A stretch of 64,000 bases of DNA from Burkholderiales bacterium (GCA_947453625.1 CANGHK010000001.1:124001-188000), one strand, 5' to 3'; shown: positions 28,375 through 37,670, counted from the first letter of the stretch. Notes: generated by a model from the letters alone, not told the origin. Translations and numbers: made by a program.

Positions 28375-29502
28375 TCATTGCCGCCGGGTGCCGGTGTTGA
28401 GGTGGCGCTCTATCCACTGGCTGTAGCGCGACATCGCGAAACAGAACACGAAGTACACCGCGGCGACGAACAACTGGCCTTCGAGGAAGAACTTGCGCCA
28501 GTTCGAATCGCCCAGCGCGAGCTGCAGCGCGCCGGTCAGGTCGTACAGGCTGACGATGGTCACCAGCGAGGTGTCCTTGAAGGCGCCGATGAAGGTGTTC
28601 ATGATCGCCGGCACGACCAGCCGCAGCGCCTGCGGCAGCACGATCTTGCGCGTGGCCTGCCAGTCGGACAGGCCGAGTGACTGCGCCGCCTCGACCTGCC
28701 CCTTGGGCAGCGCCTGCAAGCCGCCACGCACCACCTCGGCCAGGTAGGCCGCGGTGAACAGTGTCATGCCCACCAGCACGCGCAGCAACACGTCGATGGT
28801 CGTGCCCTGCGGCATGAACAGCGGGAACATGAACGAGGCCATGAACAGCACCGAGATCAGCGGCACGCCGCGGATCAACTCGACATACAGCACGCAGATC
28901 GTGCGGATGCCGGGCATGCGCGACTGCCGACCCAGTGCCACCAGCACCGCCAGCGGGAAAGCCAGCACCAGGCTGATCGTCGACAACAGCATCGTCAGCG
29001 GGAAGCCGCCCCAGCGCGCGGTCTCGACCGGCGTCAGCCCGAAAAGGCCGCCGAACATCAGCAGGAAGAACGCGCCGACAACCGCCGCCCAGGCCAGAAG
29101 CAGGCCGCGCTTCCAGAACGGCCGGTAGCAGCTGCCCACCAGCAGGCCGATCAGCAGCAAACAGGCCAGCAAGGGCCGCCACTGCTCGGCATAGGGGTAG
29201 CGGCCGAACAGGATCAGCCGGTACTTCTCGGCCACCACGCCCCAGCAGGCGCCAGTCTCGGCAGCGGCCCGGCAGGCGGCGTTGTCGGGCCGGAACACGG
29301 CGTTGACGACAGCCCATTGCAGCAACTGCGGCAGCGCCCATAGCAGGATGCCCAGCACCAGCAGCGAGGCCAGGCTGTTGCGCCAGCCGTCGAACAGGTT
29401 GCTGCGCAGCCAGGCGGACACGCCCTTGACGGCGCGCGGCGGCGGCCGGCTGGCGATAGGCTCGAAAGTGGATGCAGGATTGGGCAGGGGGACGGTCGCC
29501 AT
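28375..29502 (-). CDS. aapM: Polar amino-acid ABC importer, second permease (AapM-like)
   Basis: Inner-membrane permease of the importer, 375 residues. Several N-terminal hydrophobic segments precede a HisM-type permease domain (about 165-365), with FPLAVLVALGRQSRMPGIRT and the EAA loop VEAAQSLGLSDWQATRKIV that docks with the ATPase. The extended N-terminus is characteristic of AapM/BztC rather than the shorter HisM/GltK permeases. The start is four bases from the aapQ stop. Confidence 0.9.
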   Translation of the reverse strand: MATVPLPNPASTFEPIASRPPPRAVKGVSAWLRSNLFDGWRNSLASLLVLGILLWALPQLLQWAVVNAVFRPDNAACRAAAETGACWGVVAEKYRLILFGRYPYAEQWRPLLACLLLIGLLVGSCYRPFWKRGLLLAWAAVVGAFFLLMFGGLFGLTPVETARWGGFPLTMLLSTISLVLAFPLAVLVALGRQSRMPGIRTICVLYVELIRGVPLISVLFMASFMFPLFMPQGTTIDVLLRVLVGMTLFTAAYLAEVVRGGLQALPKGQVEAAQSLGLSDWQATRKIVLPQALRLVVPAIMNTFIGAFKDTSLVTIVSLYDLTGALQLALGDSNWRKFFLEGQLFVAAVYFVFCFAMSRYSQWIERHLNTGTRRQ

Positions 29503-29506
29503 GGTT

Positions 29507-30688
29507 TCAGCGCTCCTTGATCAGCGAGCGCTTGTTGTAGGCGTTCATGAAGGCGGCCGTCAGCAAGGAGAGCGTCAGATAGCAGGCCATCACCAGCGCG
29601 ATGCATTCGATCGCGCGCCCGGTCTGGTTGAGCGAGGTGTTGGAGATGGACACCAGGTCGGGGTAGCCCACCGCCACCGCCAGCGAGGAATTCTTGGTCA
29701 GGTTGAGGTACTGGCTGGTCAGCGGCGGGATGATCACGCGCAGCGCCTGGGGCAACTGCACCAGCCTCACCTCCATGCGGCGCGACAGGCCGAGCGCGGC
29801 CGCCGCCTCATGCTGGCCGAAGGGTACGGCCTGGATGCCGCCACGAACGATCTCGGCGATGTAGGACGCGGTGTAGACCGTCAGGCCGATCAGCATGGTC
29901 AGGAATTCGGGCGTCACCGCGCCGCCACCAACCACGTTGAGCTCGGTCTTCTCGGGCGTATCGAGGCCGCCCGGCGCACCGCCGACCAACCAGCCCAGCA
30001 CGCCGCCGGCGACGACGATCAGCAGCGCCGGCCAGACCACGGGCCGGATCTTGCCGGTGGCGTGCAGATGCTGGCGCACCGATCGCGACCAGCCCCAGGC
30101 CCCCACCGCACCCAGCGCCAGCCCGGCCAGCGTGAAGCCATGGCCGCCCGACCACAGCGGAACCGGGAACTGCAAGCCGTTCTTGCTGAAGAAGACCCCG
30201 GCCAGCGGGTTCATCGCCGTCTCGATGGGCGGCAGCAGCTCGGTCAGCACGAAGTACCAGATGAACAACTGCAGCAGCAGCGGCACGTTGCGGAAGATCT
30301 CGACATAGGCGCTGCACACCGTGCGCAGCAGGAAGTTGTGCGACAAGCGCCCTATGCCCACCAGCGTGCCCAGCAGCGTGGCCAGCACGATGCCGATGAC
30401 CGCCACCCGCAAGGTGTTGGACAGCCCGACCAGGAAGGCCTTGCCGTAGCTCTCGGCCGAGTCGAACGGCATCAGGCTCTCGCCGATAGAGAACCCGGCC
30501 GGCTGGGTGATGAAGTCGAAGCCGCTCTGGATGCCCCGCACCCGCATGTTCTGCAAGGTGTTGTGCACCAGGTAGGCGCCCAGCGCGATCACCAGCGTCA
30601 GCGCCACCACCTGGTAGACGACGTTGCGGAACGCCTTGCTGCGCCAGCTGAAACTGCGCGGCTTGGGTGGAGCGGACGATGCGGTCAT
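29507..30688 (-). CDS. aapQ: Polar amino-acid ABC importer, first permease (AapQ-like)
   Basis: Inner-membrane permease pairing with the AapM-like subunit; 393 residues from the ATG. An N-terminal helix (VVYQVVALTLVIALGAYLV) is followed by permease helices. A large central insert separates NPLAGVFFSKNGLQFPVPLW from VTPEFLTMLIGLTVYTASYI, as in AapQ/BztB. The EAA loop is HEAAAALGLSRRMEVRLV. A TTG 15 bases upstream could also serve; neither start has a good Shine-Dalgarno sequence. Confidence 0.9.
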   Translation of the reverse strand: MTASSAPPKPRSFSWRSKAFRNVVYQVVALTLVIALGAYLVHNTLQNMRVRGIQSGFDFITQPAGFSIGESLMPFDSAESYGKAFLVGLSNTLRVAVIGIVLATLLGTLVGIGRLSHNFLLRTVCSAYVEIFRNVPLLLQLFIWYFVLTELLPPIETAMNPLAGVFFSKNGLQFPVPLWSGGHGFTLAGLALGAVGAWGWSRSVRQHLHATGKIRPVVWPALLIVVAGGVLGWLVGGAPGGLDTPEKTELNVVGGGAVTPEFLTMLIGLTVYTASYIAEIVRGGIQAVPFGQHEAAAALGLSRRMEVRLVQLPQALRVIIPPLTSQYLNLTKNSSLAVAVGYPDLVSISNTSLNQTGRAIECIALVMACYLTLSLLTAAFMNAYNKRSLIKER

Positions 30689-30707
30689 GCGGTGGGCGGT
30701 CAACAGG

Positions 30708-31751
30708 TCAGCGAACCGGCGGGGCGTACAGGAAGCCGCCCTTGCTCCACAGGTTGTTGGCGCCGCGGGGCAGCTTGAGCGCCGACTTCGGGCCCACGTT
30801 GCGCTCGAAGATCTCGCCGTAGTTGCCGGTGGCCTTGATCGCGCGGTAAGCCCAGTCCTTGTCCAGGCCGAGCAACTTGCCGGTGTCCTCGGAAGTGCCC
30901 AGGATGCGCTGCACCACGGGATCCTTGCTGTTGGCCTTCAGGTCGTCGACGTTGGCCTGGGTGATGCCGTATTCCTCGGCCTCGATCAGCGCGAACACCG
31001 TCCACTTGACGATCGCGAAGAACTCGTCGTCGCCGCGTCGCACCGACGGGCCGAGCGGCTCTTTGGAGATCAGCTCGGGCAGGATCACATGGTCTTCGGG
31101 GTTGCCGGCTTCCTTGTTGCGCACCGAGGCCAGGCCCGAGGCGTCGGTGGTGTAAGCCTGGCAGCGGCCGGAGAAATAGGCCTTGTTGGTGGCTTCCTGG
31201 GTCTCGAAAACGACTGGCTTCATGTTCAGGCCAGCGGCCTTGGAGTAGTCGGTCAGGTTCTTCTCGGTGGTGGTGCCCGACTGCACGCAGACCGTGGCGC
31301 CCTTGAGTTGCTTGGCGCTGGTGACCTTGGACTTCTTGGTGACCATGAAGCCCTGGCCGTCGTAGTAGGTGGCGCCGGTGAAGTGCAGGCCCAGCGACGC
31401 GTCGCGGGTCAGGGTCCAGGTGGTGTTGCGCGACAGCACGTCGATCTCGCCGGCCTGCAGCGCGGCAAAGCGCTGGGCCGCGTTCAGCGGCACCCACTTG
31501 ATCTTGCTGGCGTCGCCCAGCACGGTGGCGGTCACCGCCTTGCAGACGTCGACGTCCAGACCGGTCCAGTTGCCCTGGCTGTCAGCCGCCGCAAAGCCAG
31601 GCAGGCTGGGGTTGACGCCGCAAACCAGTTGCCCGCGCTGCTTGATGGTGTCTAGCGTCTTGCCGGCCAGCGCCGGCATCGCAGCGGCCAGGGCGCCCAG
31701 GGCGATCAGCCCGCCGAGCGCGGTCTTCAGGTGAGTTTTGGTCATGGTCAT
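30708..31751 (-). CDS. aapJ: Amino-acid ABC importer, periplasmic binding protein (AapJ-like)
   Basis: Periplasmic receptor of the importer, 347 residues. A signal peptide (TALGGLIALGALAAAMPALA, cleavage near residue 30) precedes the SBP family 3 fold. KQRGQLVCGVNPSLPGFA, GLDVDVCKAVTATVLGD and VCVQSGTTTEKNLTDY are typical of AapJ/BztA proteins, and the length is that of AapJ rather than the 260-residue HisJ. It is the first gene of the operon; the ATG lies two codons before another ATG. Confidence 0.93.
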   Translation of the reverse strand: MTMTKTHLKTALGGLIALGALAAAMPALAGKTLDTIKQRGQLVCGVNPSLPGFAAADSQGNWTGLDVDVCKAVTATVLGDASKIKWVPLNAAQRFAALQAGEIDVLSRNTTWTLTRDASLGLHFTGATYYDGQGFMVTKKSKVTSAKQLKGATVCVQSGTTTEKNLTDYSKAAGLNMKPVVFETQEATNKAYFSGRCQAYTTDASGLASVRNKEAGNPEDHVILPELISKEPLGPSVRRGDDEFFAIVKWTVFALIEAEEYGITQANVDDLKANSKDPVVQRILGTSEDTGKLLGLDKDWAYRAIKATGNYGEIFERNVGPKSALKLPRGANNLWSKGGFLYAPPVR

Positions 31752-31784
31752 CGCTTCAGTGGAGGTTGGACTTGGCCGCCGCGA

Positions 31785-31853
31785 CCCTCTCTTTCGAGAG
31801 GGGGTGAATCGTTGGGCGCGGGGAAGTATAGGGCGGGCCCGCAGGGGTCGAAA
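31785..31853 (-). promoter_or_regulatory. Candidate aapJQMP promoter and leader hairpin
   Basis: TATACT (31825-31830) lies 17 bases after TTTCGA (31848-31853) on the minus strand, a plausible sigma-70 promoter with a good -10 and poor -35. The predicted leader carries a perfect seven-pair stem, CCCTCTC with GAGAGGG, closed by a GAAA tetraloop (31785-31802), 34 bases before the aapJ start. It could stabilise or regulate the message. Confidence 0.4.
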
Positions 31854-31938
31854 ATGGCTGTTTCTCCGGGGGCCTGGCTTGCCGGACCGGGCTTGTGGAG
31901 CAGGAATCGTTCCCGGCGAACCGCCTGCGCGCAGGCCC

Positions 31939-31963
31939 GGCAGGCACGGCTTCAGTGCCTGCC
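31939..31963. other. Nine-base inverted repeat in the aapJ/PEP-CTERM intergenic region
   Basis: GGCAGGCAC and GTGCCTGCC, perfect arms around a seven-base loop, lie in the 451-base gap 31752-32202 between divergent genes. Neither neighbour ends here, so it is not an ordinary terminator. Apart from this and the aapJ promoter region, nothing gene-like is seen in the gap. Confidence 0.45.
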
Positions 31964-32202
31964 CGCACCGCCACTGTGCGGCGGCGCGGGCAGCACCGGT
32001 TCCAGGCCAGGCCGGCGAAGTCCTCGAGCCAGCGGTGTGAACGCTCCTGTCGATCCACCCTTCACGGAATCGCCGCCCCCTCCCCCTGAACGCAGGGGTG
32101 CGGCCCGCGCCAATCCCGCCGCCACTTCGCTACAGTCGACGACAGGGTGAAGCGCTTGCCTGCAGCCACCGGCGCCGGCAAGGAAGAGCAACAAAACAGG
32201 CG

Positions 32203-32811
32203 ATGGACATCATGGCAAGCACGATTGGCGCGTTGACAGTGGCATGCGCGGCGGCATGCCTGCCGTGGTCGGTGCAGGCGGCGCCGGTGACGCTGAACTT
32301 TCAGCCCCTCTTGGTTTCTGTCGACCACGCACCGGTGCCCTCGCCTTTCCAGGGCTTCGGGTTCAGCGGGGCGGTGACCGCCTACAAGAACAACTACCTC
32401 GGACTGACAACGCAGAGCGGCGCCGCCGTGTTCAGCAATTCCTTGTTCACGATCAATGTGAACGGCCAGTCCTTCGACACCGTCAGTTTCGACGGCGGCA
32501 CATCGGCAGGCAGCATCACAGCGACCGCCTTCAGCTCTTCCGGATCCAAGCTGGGAGAGGGCGGTCCCGGGGGGTTCACGGGGACGCCGTACTGGGACAC
32601 CAAAGCGACGACCCTGGGCAGCTTCGCGACCCTGATCGACCATGTCTCTTTCACGGCAACCCAGTTCTTTTCGATCGACAACATCACATTCAGCCTGAGC
32701 ACCGACACAGGCGGCGCCGGTGGCAGCGTGCCCGAGCCAGCCGGCTTCGGCCTGGTGGCGCTGGCATTGGCCGGCGCCGGCGCGACAAGCAGGCGCCGCA
32801 AGCGGGCTTGA
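32203..32811 (+). CDS. PEP-CTERM sorted exported protein, unknown function
   Basis: A 202-residue exported protein. The N-terminal signal peptide (IGALTVACAAACLPWSVQAA) is followed by a beta-rich, low-charge body (LNFQPLLVSVDHAPVPSPF...VSFTATQFFSIDNITF). The C-terminus has the full PEP-CTERM signal: VPEPAGFGLVALALAGAG, a hydrophobic helix, then SRRRKRA. In known systems an exosortase cleaves at PEP and exports the protein, often alongside an exopolysaccharide locus. No exosortase is in this window. The ATG at 32203 is chosen; one at 32212 is also possible. The body is not assigned to a family. Confidence 0.85.
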   Translation: MDIMASTIGALTVACAAACLPWSVQAAPVTLNFQPLLVSVDHAPVPSPFQGFGFSGAVTAYKNNYLGLTTQSGAAVFSNSLFTINVNGQSFDTVSFDGGTSAGSITATAFSSSGSKLGEGGPGGFTGTPYWDTKATTLGSFATLIDHVSFTATQFFSIDNITFSLSTDTGGAGGSVPEPAGFGLVALALAGAGATSRRRKRA

Positions 32812-32815
32812 GCCT

Positions 32816-32834
32816 GCCCGCCGCGGGCTTTATT
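32816..32834 (+). terminator. Weak intrinsic terminator after the PEP-CTERM gene
   Basis: GCCCG, three bases, CGGGC, then TTTATT. The stem is only five pairs, but it lies directly after the stop codon and ends 13 bases before the convergent ABC exporter stop. Confidence 0.4.
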
Positions 32835-32847
32835 GCTCCTGCGGTGC

Positions 32848-34674
32848 TCAACCGGGCAAGACCTCACCCTCCGCCGACTGCTGCAGCCGCCACATCTCGG
32901 CATAGCGCCCGCCCAGGGCCAGCAGCACGGCATGGGAGCCGCGCTCGGCCACCCGGCCGCCGTCCAGCACCACGATCTCGTGCGCGTCGGCCACGGTCGA
33001 CAAGCGGTGCGCGATCACCAGCGCCGTCTTGCCCTGCGCCGCGCTCTTCAGTTCGGCCTGGATCGCACGCTCGTTGGCCGAGTCCAGCGCCGAGGTGGCC
33101 TCGTCGAAGATCAGCACCGGCGGGTTCTTCAGCAACGTGCGGGCGATCGCCACGCGCTGCTTCTCGCCGCCCGACAGCTTCAACCCGCGCTCGCCGACCA
33201 TGGTGGCGTAACCCTTGGGGGTGCCGGCGATGAAGTCGTGGATATGCGCGGCGCGCGCCGCAGCTTCCACCTCGGCCGTCGACGCACCGGTGCGGCCGTA
33301 ACCGATGTTGTAACCCACGGTGTCGTTGAACAGCACCGTGTCCTGCGGCACGATGCCTATAGCCCGCCGCAGACTGGCCTGGGTGACTCGCCGGATATCC
33401 TGGCCGTCGATCGTGATGCGCCCACCGGTGACGTCGTAGAAACGGTAGAGCAACCGCGCCAGCGTGCTCTTGCCCGCACCCGATGCGCCAACCACCGCCA
33501 CCGTCTTGCCGGCCGGGATCTCGAAGCTCACTGCGTGCAAGATCGGCCGCGACGGGTCATAGGCGAAGCTGACGTTTTCGAAGCACACCATCCCTTCCCG
33601 CACCACCAGGTCGGGCGCATCGGGGGCATCGGCCACCTCGCGCTCGCGCTCGAGCAGCACGAACATCCGGTCCAGGTCGGTCAGGCTCTGCTTGACCTCG
33701 CGGTAGAGCACGCCCAGGAAGTTGAGCGGAATGTAGAGCTGGATCAGGAAGGCATTGATCATCACCAGGTCGCCCAGCGTCAGCCGACCCTCGACGACGC
33801 CCTGGGTGGCGCGCCACAACATCGCCACCAGGCTGAGCGCGATGATCAACTGCTGGCCTGTGTTGAGCATCGACAGCGTGCTCTGGCTCTTGACCTGGGC
33901 CTGTCGGTAGGCCTCCAACCCCTCGTCGTAGCGGCGCGCCTCGAAGGCCTCGTTGTTGAAGTACTTGACGGTCTCGTAGTTCAAGAGCGCATCGATGGCC
34001 CGACTGTGGGCCTTGGAATCGGCCTCGTTCATCTCGCGCCTGAAGCGCGAGCGCCACTCGGTCACCGTCACGGTGAAGGTGATGTAGATGCTCAGGGCAA
34101 CCAAGGTGATCCAGACATAGCCCATGTCGAAGCGGATGCCCAGAAAGCCCAGCACCAGGGTGACCTCGACCAGCGTGGGCATGATGGTGTAGAGCGAGTA
34201 CGACACCAGCGACTGCAGCGCCCGCGTGCCGCGCTCGATGTCGCGCGACATGCCGCCGGTCTGGCGCTCGAGGTGGAAGCGCAGGCTCAGCGCGTGCAGG
34301 TGGCCGAAGACCTCGAGCGCGATCTGCTTGGACGCGCCGAACGAGACCTTGGCGAACACCAGTTCACGCAGTTCGGTGAACAGGCTGGTCGACAGGCGCA
34401 GGCCGGCATAGGCCAGCAGCAGCCCGACCGGCACCACCAGCACCGCGCGCAAGTCGCCGGGTTTCAGGTCCAACGCATCGACCAGGTGCTTGAGCAGCAC
34501 CGGCACGCCGACGTTGGCCACCTTGGCCAGCAGCAGGAAGCCCAACGCCAACCCGACCCGCCAGCGGTATTGCCACAGATATGGCAGCAGCTTGCGCAGG
34601 GTCTGCCAATCGGTTCGGGCCACACCCGGCGTGGCGGGGTTGGGCAGGCTGTGAGCGGCGGCGGAATGGCGCAT
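32848..34674 (-). CDS. ABCB/Atm1-family ABC exporter (fused permease-ATPase)
   Basis: A 608-residue half-transporter: six membrane helices (about residues 35-320) fused to an ATPase. The permease part has LNYETVKYFNNEAFEARRYD, the signature of the Atm1/HMT1/ABCB7 group. The ATPase has Walker A VVGASGAGKSTLARLL, KLSGGEKQRVAIARTL and VLIFDEATSALD. Bacterial relatives export glutathione-linked compounds or metal conjugates; the substrate here is inferred. The first 20 residues vary and the start could be slightly internal. Confidence 0.92.
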   Translation of the reverse strand: MRHSAAAHSLPNPATPGVARTDWQTLRKLLPYLWQYRWRVGLALGFLLLAKVANVGVPVLLKHLVDALDLKPGDLRAVLVVPVGLLLAYAGLRLSTSLFTELRELVFAKVSFGASKQIALEVFGHLHALSLRFHLERQTGGMSRDIERGTRALQSLVSYSLYTIMPTLVEVTLVLGFLGIRFDMGYVWITLVALSIYITFTVTVTEWRSRFRREMNEADSKAHSRAIDALLNYETVKYFNNEAFEARRYDEGLEAYRQAQVKSQSTLSMLNTGQQLIIALSLVAMLWRATQGVVEGRLTLGDLVMINAFLIQLYIPLNFLGVLYREVKQSLTDLDRMFVLLEREREVADAPDAPDLVVREGMVCFENVSFAYDPSRPILHAVSFEIPAGKTVAVVGASGAGKSTLARLLYRFYDVTGGRITIDGQDIRRVTQASLRRAIGIVPQDTVLFNDTVGYNIGYGRTGASTAEVEAAARAAHIHDFIAGTPKGYATMVGERGLKLSGGEKQRVAIARTLLKNPPVLIFDEATSALDSANERAIQAELKSAAQGKTALVIAHRLSTVADAHEIVVLDGGRVAERGSHAVLLALGGRYAEMWRLQQSAEGEVLPG

Positions 34675-34823
34675 GGGGCGGGGACGACTGGCGCCCGAAG
34701 AAAGGCATTTCGAAAAGAGTCTGGCCCGGACTGGCGCCGGCCAGACTGCACGGGATCAATCGACCCGGTCAGCCCATGAAGAATAGAGCATCGCGCCATG
34801 CCTGCCGGCAACGCCGTGTGGGC

Positions 34824-35540
34824 TCACGGGCCAGTGCCAATCACCGCTGCGATGTGATCGGCCAGCGCGTCGCCCCATAGCCGGTAGAGCGGCGCGGCAG
34901 GATGGAAGCCGTCGCGCGCCAGCATCGCGGGGTCGTCCAGCGGCAGGGCCGGGCGCAGCTGGCTGACGCCCGGCTGACCCTGGGCCCAGCGCGCCAGCGC
35001 CCGCTGATGCGCCGCCGCGTCGCGCCCGGCCACCCAGCGCAGCGGCTGCGGCAGACCGGCGAAGCGGTGCATAGGCGGCACAGGCGTCATCACCACCTGG
35101 CGCACGCCGGTGCGCTGGACCAAGGCCTGGACCAGTTGCCCACGCGCGGCCAGCGCAGCAGCCGGTCGAATCCGGTCGACGACATCGTTGACACCCGTGA
35201 CGACCACCGCCACATCGGCGGCATCGGCGTCGGCCAGCAGCCCGCCAGCCTGGGCGCTGGTGATGCCCGAACGCGCGCACAGCTGCCATTGCACCGCCCG
35301 GCCCAGGCGCTGCGCCAGCGCCCGGCTCAGGCAGCCGGCCAGCGCATCGTCCTGGCTGGCCACGCCGACGCCCGCGGCCGACGAGTCGCCGACGATCAAC
35401 AAGCCCAGCCGACCGGGGCCATCACCAACGCGTCCGCGGCGTGGACCCGCCGCCTCGGGCAATCGCGGCATGCGGCGCCGCGTCTGCAGCGCCTGCGCCA
35501 GCAGAAGCGGCGCCAGCGCGAGCTTGAGCGCCAGCGACAC
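34824..35540 (-). CDS. SGNH/GDSL hydrolase family protein
   Basis: A 238-residue esterase-like protein. Block I GLLIVGDSSAAGVG gives the catalytic serine S53; block III is VVVTGVNDVVDR; block V DGFHPAAPLYRLWGD carries the Asp and His. A short hydrophobic N-terminus (LALKLALAPLLLAQAL) could be a membrane anchor or uncleaved signal. The start is GTG. Substrate is unknown. It is the last gene on the minus strand after the beta-oxidation genes, with a 26-base gap, so it may be cotranscribed with them and could act on acyl esters (inference). Confidence 0.85.
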   Translation of the reverse strand: MSLALKLALAPLLLAQALQTRRRMPRLPEAAGPRRGRVGDGPGRLGLLIVGDSSAAGVGVASQDDALAGCLSRALAQRLGRAVQWQLCARSGITSAQAGGLLADADAADVAVVVTGVNDVVDRIRPAAALAARGQLVQALVQRTGVRQVVMTPVPPMHRFAGLPQPLRWVAGRDAAAHQRALARWAQGQPGVSQLRPALPLDDPAMLARDGFHPAAPLYRLWGDALADHIAAVIGTGP

Positions 35541-35566
35541 GGCGGCGACCTGACCTACCTCGGCGC

Positions 35567-36340
35567 TCAGAAATTGCTGAAGTCAGGCTTGCGCTTCTGG
35601 AAGAAGGCCTGGAAGGCCTCCGTCGCTTCCGGGCTGCGCAGCCGCTGCGAGAACAACTCGCCCTCGGCCTGCATCACCTGCCGCACCTGGGCCCGCTGCG
35701 GCGCGCGCATCAGGCGCTTGGTCTCGCGCACCGCGCTCGGCGGCAGGGCGTTGAAGCGCTCGGCCATCCGGCGCGCATGGTTGACCACCTCGCCGGCCGG
35801 CAGCACCGCATTGGCGATGCCGCAATCGACCGCGTCGCTGCCGGAAAACGGCTCGCCCAGCATCAGCTTCTCGGCCGCCTTGACATGGCCCAGCAGCGCC
35901 GGAATCAGCAAGCTGCTGGCGTATTCGGGCACCAGCCCCAGACTGACGAAGGGCATCGCCAGTCGGGCCTCGTCGCTGACATAGACCAGGTCGCAGTGCA
36001 GCAGCATCGTCGTGCCTATTCCCACAGCGGCGCCGGTGACCGCCGCCACCACCGGCTTCTCGCAACTGAGCAGGGCGTGCATGAAGCGCGCCACAGGCGA
36101 CGGCTCGGCGTCCTGGCCCAACGTCGGCGGGCGCTGCATGAAGTCCTCGATGTCGTTGCCCGAGGTGAAGCAGCCGGGCTGGCCGGTGATCAGCACGGCG
36201 CGCACCGCGTTGTCGACGTTGGCCGCGATCAAGGCCTCGGCCATCGCGCTGTACATCGACTGGGTCAGCGCGTTCTTCTTCTCGGGCCGGGCGATCTCTA
36301 TCGTGGCCACGCCGTTGAAGGTGGCGGTCTTGATGGTCAA
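35567..36340 (-). CDS. Enoyl-CoA hydratase/isomerase family protein
   Basis: A 257-residue crotonase-fold protein that probably hydrates enoyl-CoA or shifts its double bond. ARPEKKNALTQSMYSAMAEA, the oxyanion-hole segments CFTSGNDIEDF and AAVTGAAVGIGTTMLLHCDL, and FVSLGLVPEYASSLLIP are present. The C-terminus is QKRKPDFSNF. The start is TTG, supported by AGGAG seven bases upstream. It follows the thiolase gene by 33 bases. The usual catalytic glutamate of hydratases is not obvious at one position, so isomerase activity cannot be excluded. Confidence 0.88.
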   Translation of the reverse strand: MTIKTATFNGVATIEIARPEKKNALTQSMYSAMAEALIAANVDNAVRAVLITGQPGCFTSGNDIEDFMQRPPTLGQDAEPSPVARFMHALLSCEKPVVAAVTGAAVGIGTTMLLHCDLVYVSDEARLAMPFVSLGLVPEYASSLLIPALLGHVKAAEKLMLGEPFSGSDAVDCGIANAVLPAGEVVNHARRMAERFNALPPSAVRETKRLMRAPQRAQVRQVMQAEGELFSQRLRSPEATEAFQAFFQKRKPDFSNF

Positions 36341-36373
36341 GTGTTGTCTCCTGTTGTCGAGGGGCCGACGCTA

Positions 36374-37573
36374 TCAAACGCGTTCGAAGATGCCAGCCGC
36401 GCCCTGGCCGGTGCCCACGCACATCGTGACCATGCCGTACTTCAGGTTGTGGCGTCGCAGCGCATGCACCACGGTGGCGGCACGGATGGCCCCGGTGGCG
36501 CCCAACGGGTGGCCGAGCGCGATCGCGCCGCCCATCGGGTTGACGACCTCGGGGTTCAGCCCCAGGGTATTGATCACCGCCAGCGCCTGCGCCGCGAAGG
36601 CCTCGTTAAGCTCGATCCAGCCCATGTCGGCCAGGCTCAGACCCGCGCTCTTGAGCGCCGCCGGGATGGCCTCGACAGGGCCTATGCCCATCAACTCGGG
36701 CGGCACGCCGCGCGAGGCGAAGCTGACAAAGCGCGCAAGCGGCTTCAAGTCGAAGCGCTTGACGGCAGACTCGCTGGCCAGGATCAGGCAGCCCGCACCG
36801 TCGCTGGTCTGCGAACTGTTGCCCGCCGTCACAGATCCCTTGGCCGCGAACACCGCCCGCAGCTTGGCCAGCGCGGCCAGCGTGGTCTCGGCGCGCGGGC
36901 CCTCGTCCAGGCTGACGGTGCGGGCCTTGATGTTGACCTCGCCGGTGGCCAGATTCGGTGAGCGCTCGACCACCTGCACCGGGGTGATCTCGTCGGCAAA
37001 CGCGCCGGCCTGCTGCGCGGCCAGCGCCTTGAGGTGGCTTTGCAGCGCGAACTCGTCCTGGGCCTCGCGGCTGACACCCCACTGCTGGGCCACCTTCTCG
37101 GCGGTCAGGCCCATCCCGTAAGCGATGCCGATGTTCTCGTCGCGCGCAAACACCGCCGGGTTGAACGAGGGCTTGTTGCCCGACATCGGCACCATGCTCA
37201 TGCTCTCGGCGCCGGCCGCAATCATCACGTCGGCCTCGCCGACGCGGATGCGGTCGGCGGCCATCTGCACCGCGCTCAAGCCCGAGGCGCAGAAGCGGTT
37301 GACGGTGATGCCGCCCACCGAGTTGGGCAAGCCGGCCAGCAGCGCGGCCACGCGGGCCATGTTCATGCCCTGCTCGCCCTCGGGCATCGCGCAGCCGACG
37401 ATCGCATCCTCGATCGCTGCCGGGTCCAGCCCCGGCACTTGGCGCAACGCGGCCTGGATCGCGGCGACCAGCAGGTCATCAGGCCTTGTGTTGCGGAAAA
37501 AACCGCGGTGCGACTTGCCTATGGGCGTGCGGCTGGCGGCGACGATGTAGGCGTCTTGGAGTTGTTTGCTCAT
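36374..37573 (-). CDS. fadA: Acetyl-CoA C-acyltransferase (3-ketoacyl-CoA thiolase, FadA-like)
   Basis: The 399-residue thiolase performs the last step of beta-oxidation. The nucleophile is C95 in TVNRFCASGLSAVQ. NPMGGAIALGHPLGATGA holds the histidine, and MVTMCVGTGQGAAGIFE holds the second cysteine. It lies between fadB-like and enoyl-CoA hydratase genes on the same strand. The 187-base gap to fadB contains a repeat-like element, so the two may not be a single simple unit. Confidence 0.95.
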   Translation of the reverse strand: MSKQLQDAYIVAASRTPIGKSHRGFFRNTRPDDLLVAAIQAALRQVPGLDPAAIEDAIVGCAMPEGEQGMNMARVAALLAGLPNSVGGITVNRFCASGLSAVQMAADRIRVGEADVMIAAGAESMSMVPMSGNKPSFNPAVFARDENIGIAYGMGLTAEKVAQQWGVSREAQDEFALQSHLKALAAQQAGAFADEITPVQVVERSPNLATGEVNIKARTVSLDEGPRAETTLAALAKLRAVFAAKGSVTAGNSSQTSDGAGCLILASESAVKRFDLKPLARFVSFASRGVPPELMGIGPVEAIPAALKSAGLSLADMGWIELNEAFAAQALAVINTLGLNPEVVNPMGGAIALGHPLGATGAIRAATVVHALRRHNLKYGMVTMCVGTGQGAAGIFERV

Positions 37574-37670
37574 AGCTGATCCTTCGAATTGACCCCATGG
37601 TCAAAAATGCACGGGGTTCGGTGTTGAGGAAGCGTAGCGAGCGGGCGTCAGGCTAGGCGGACGGCGCGCA

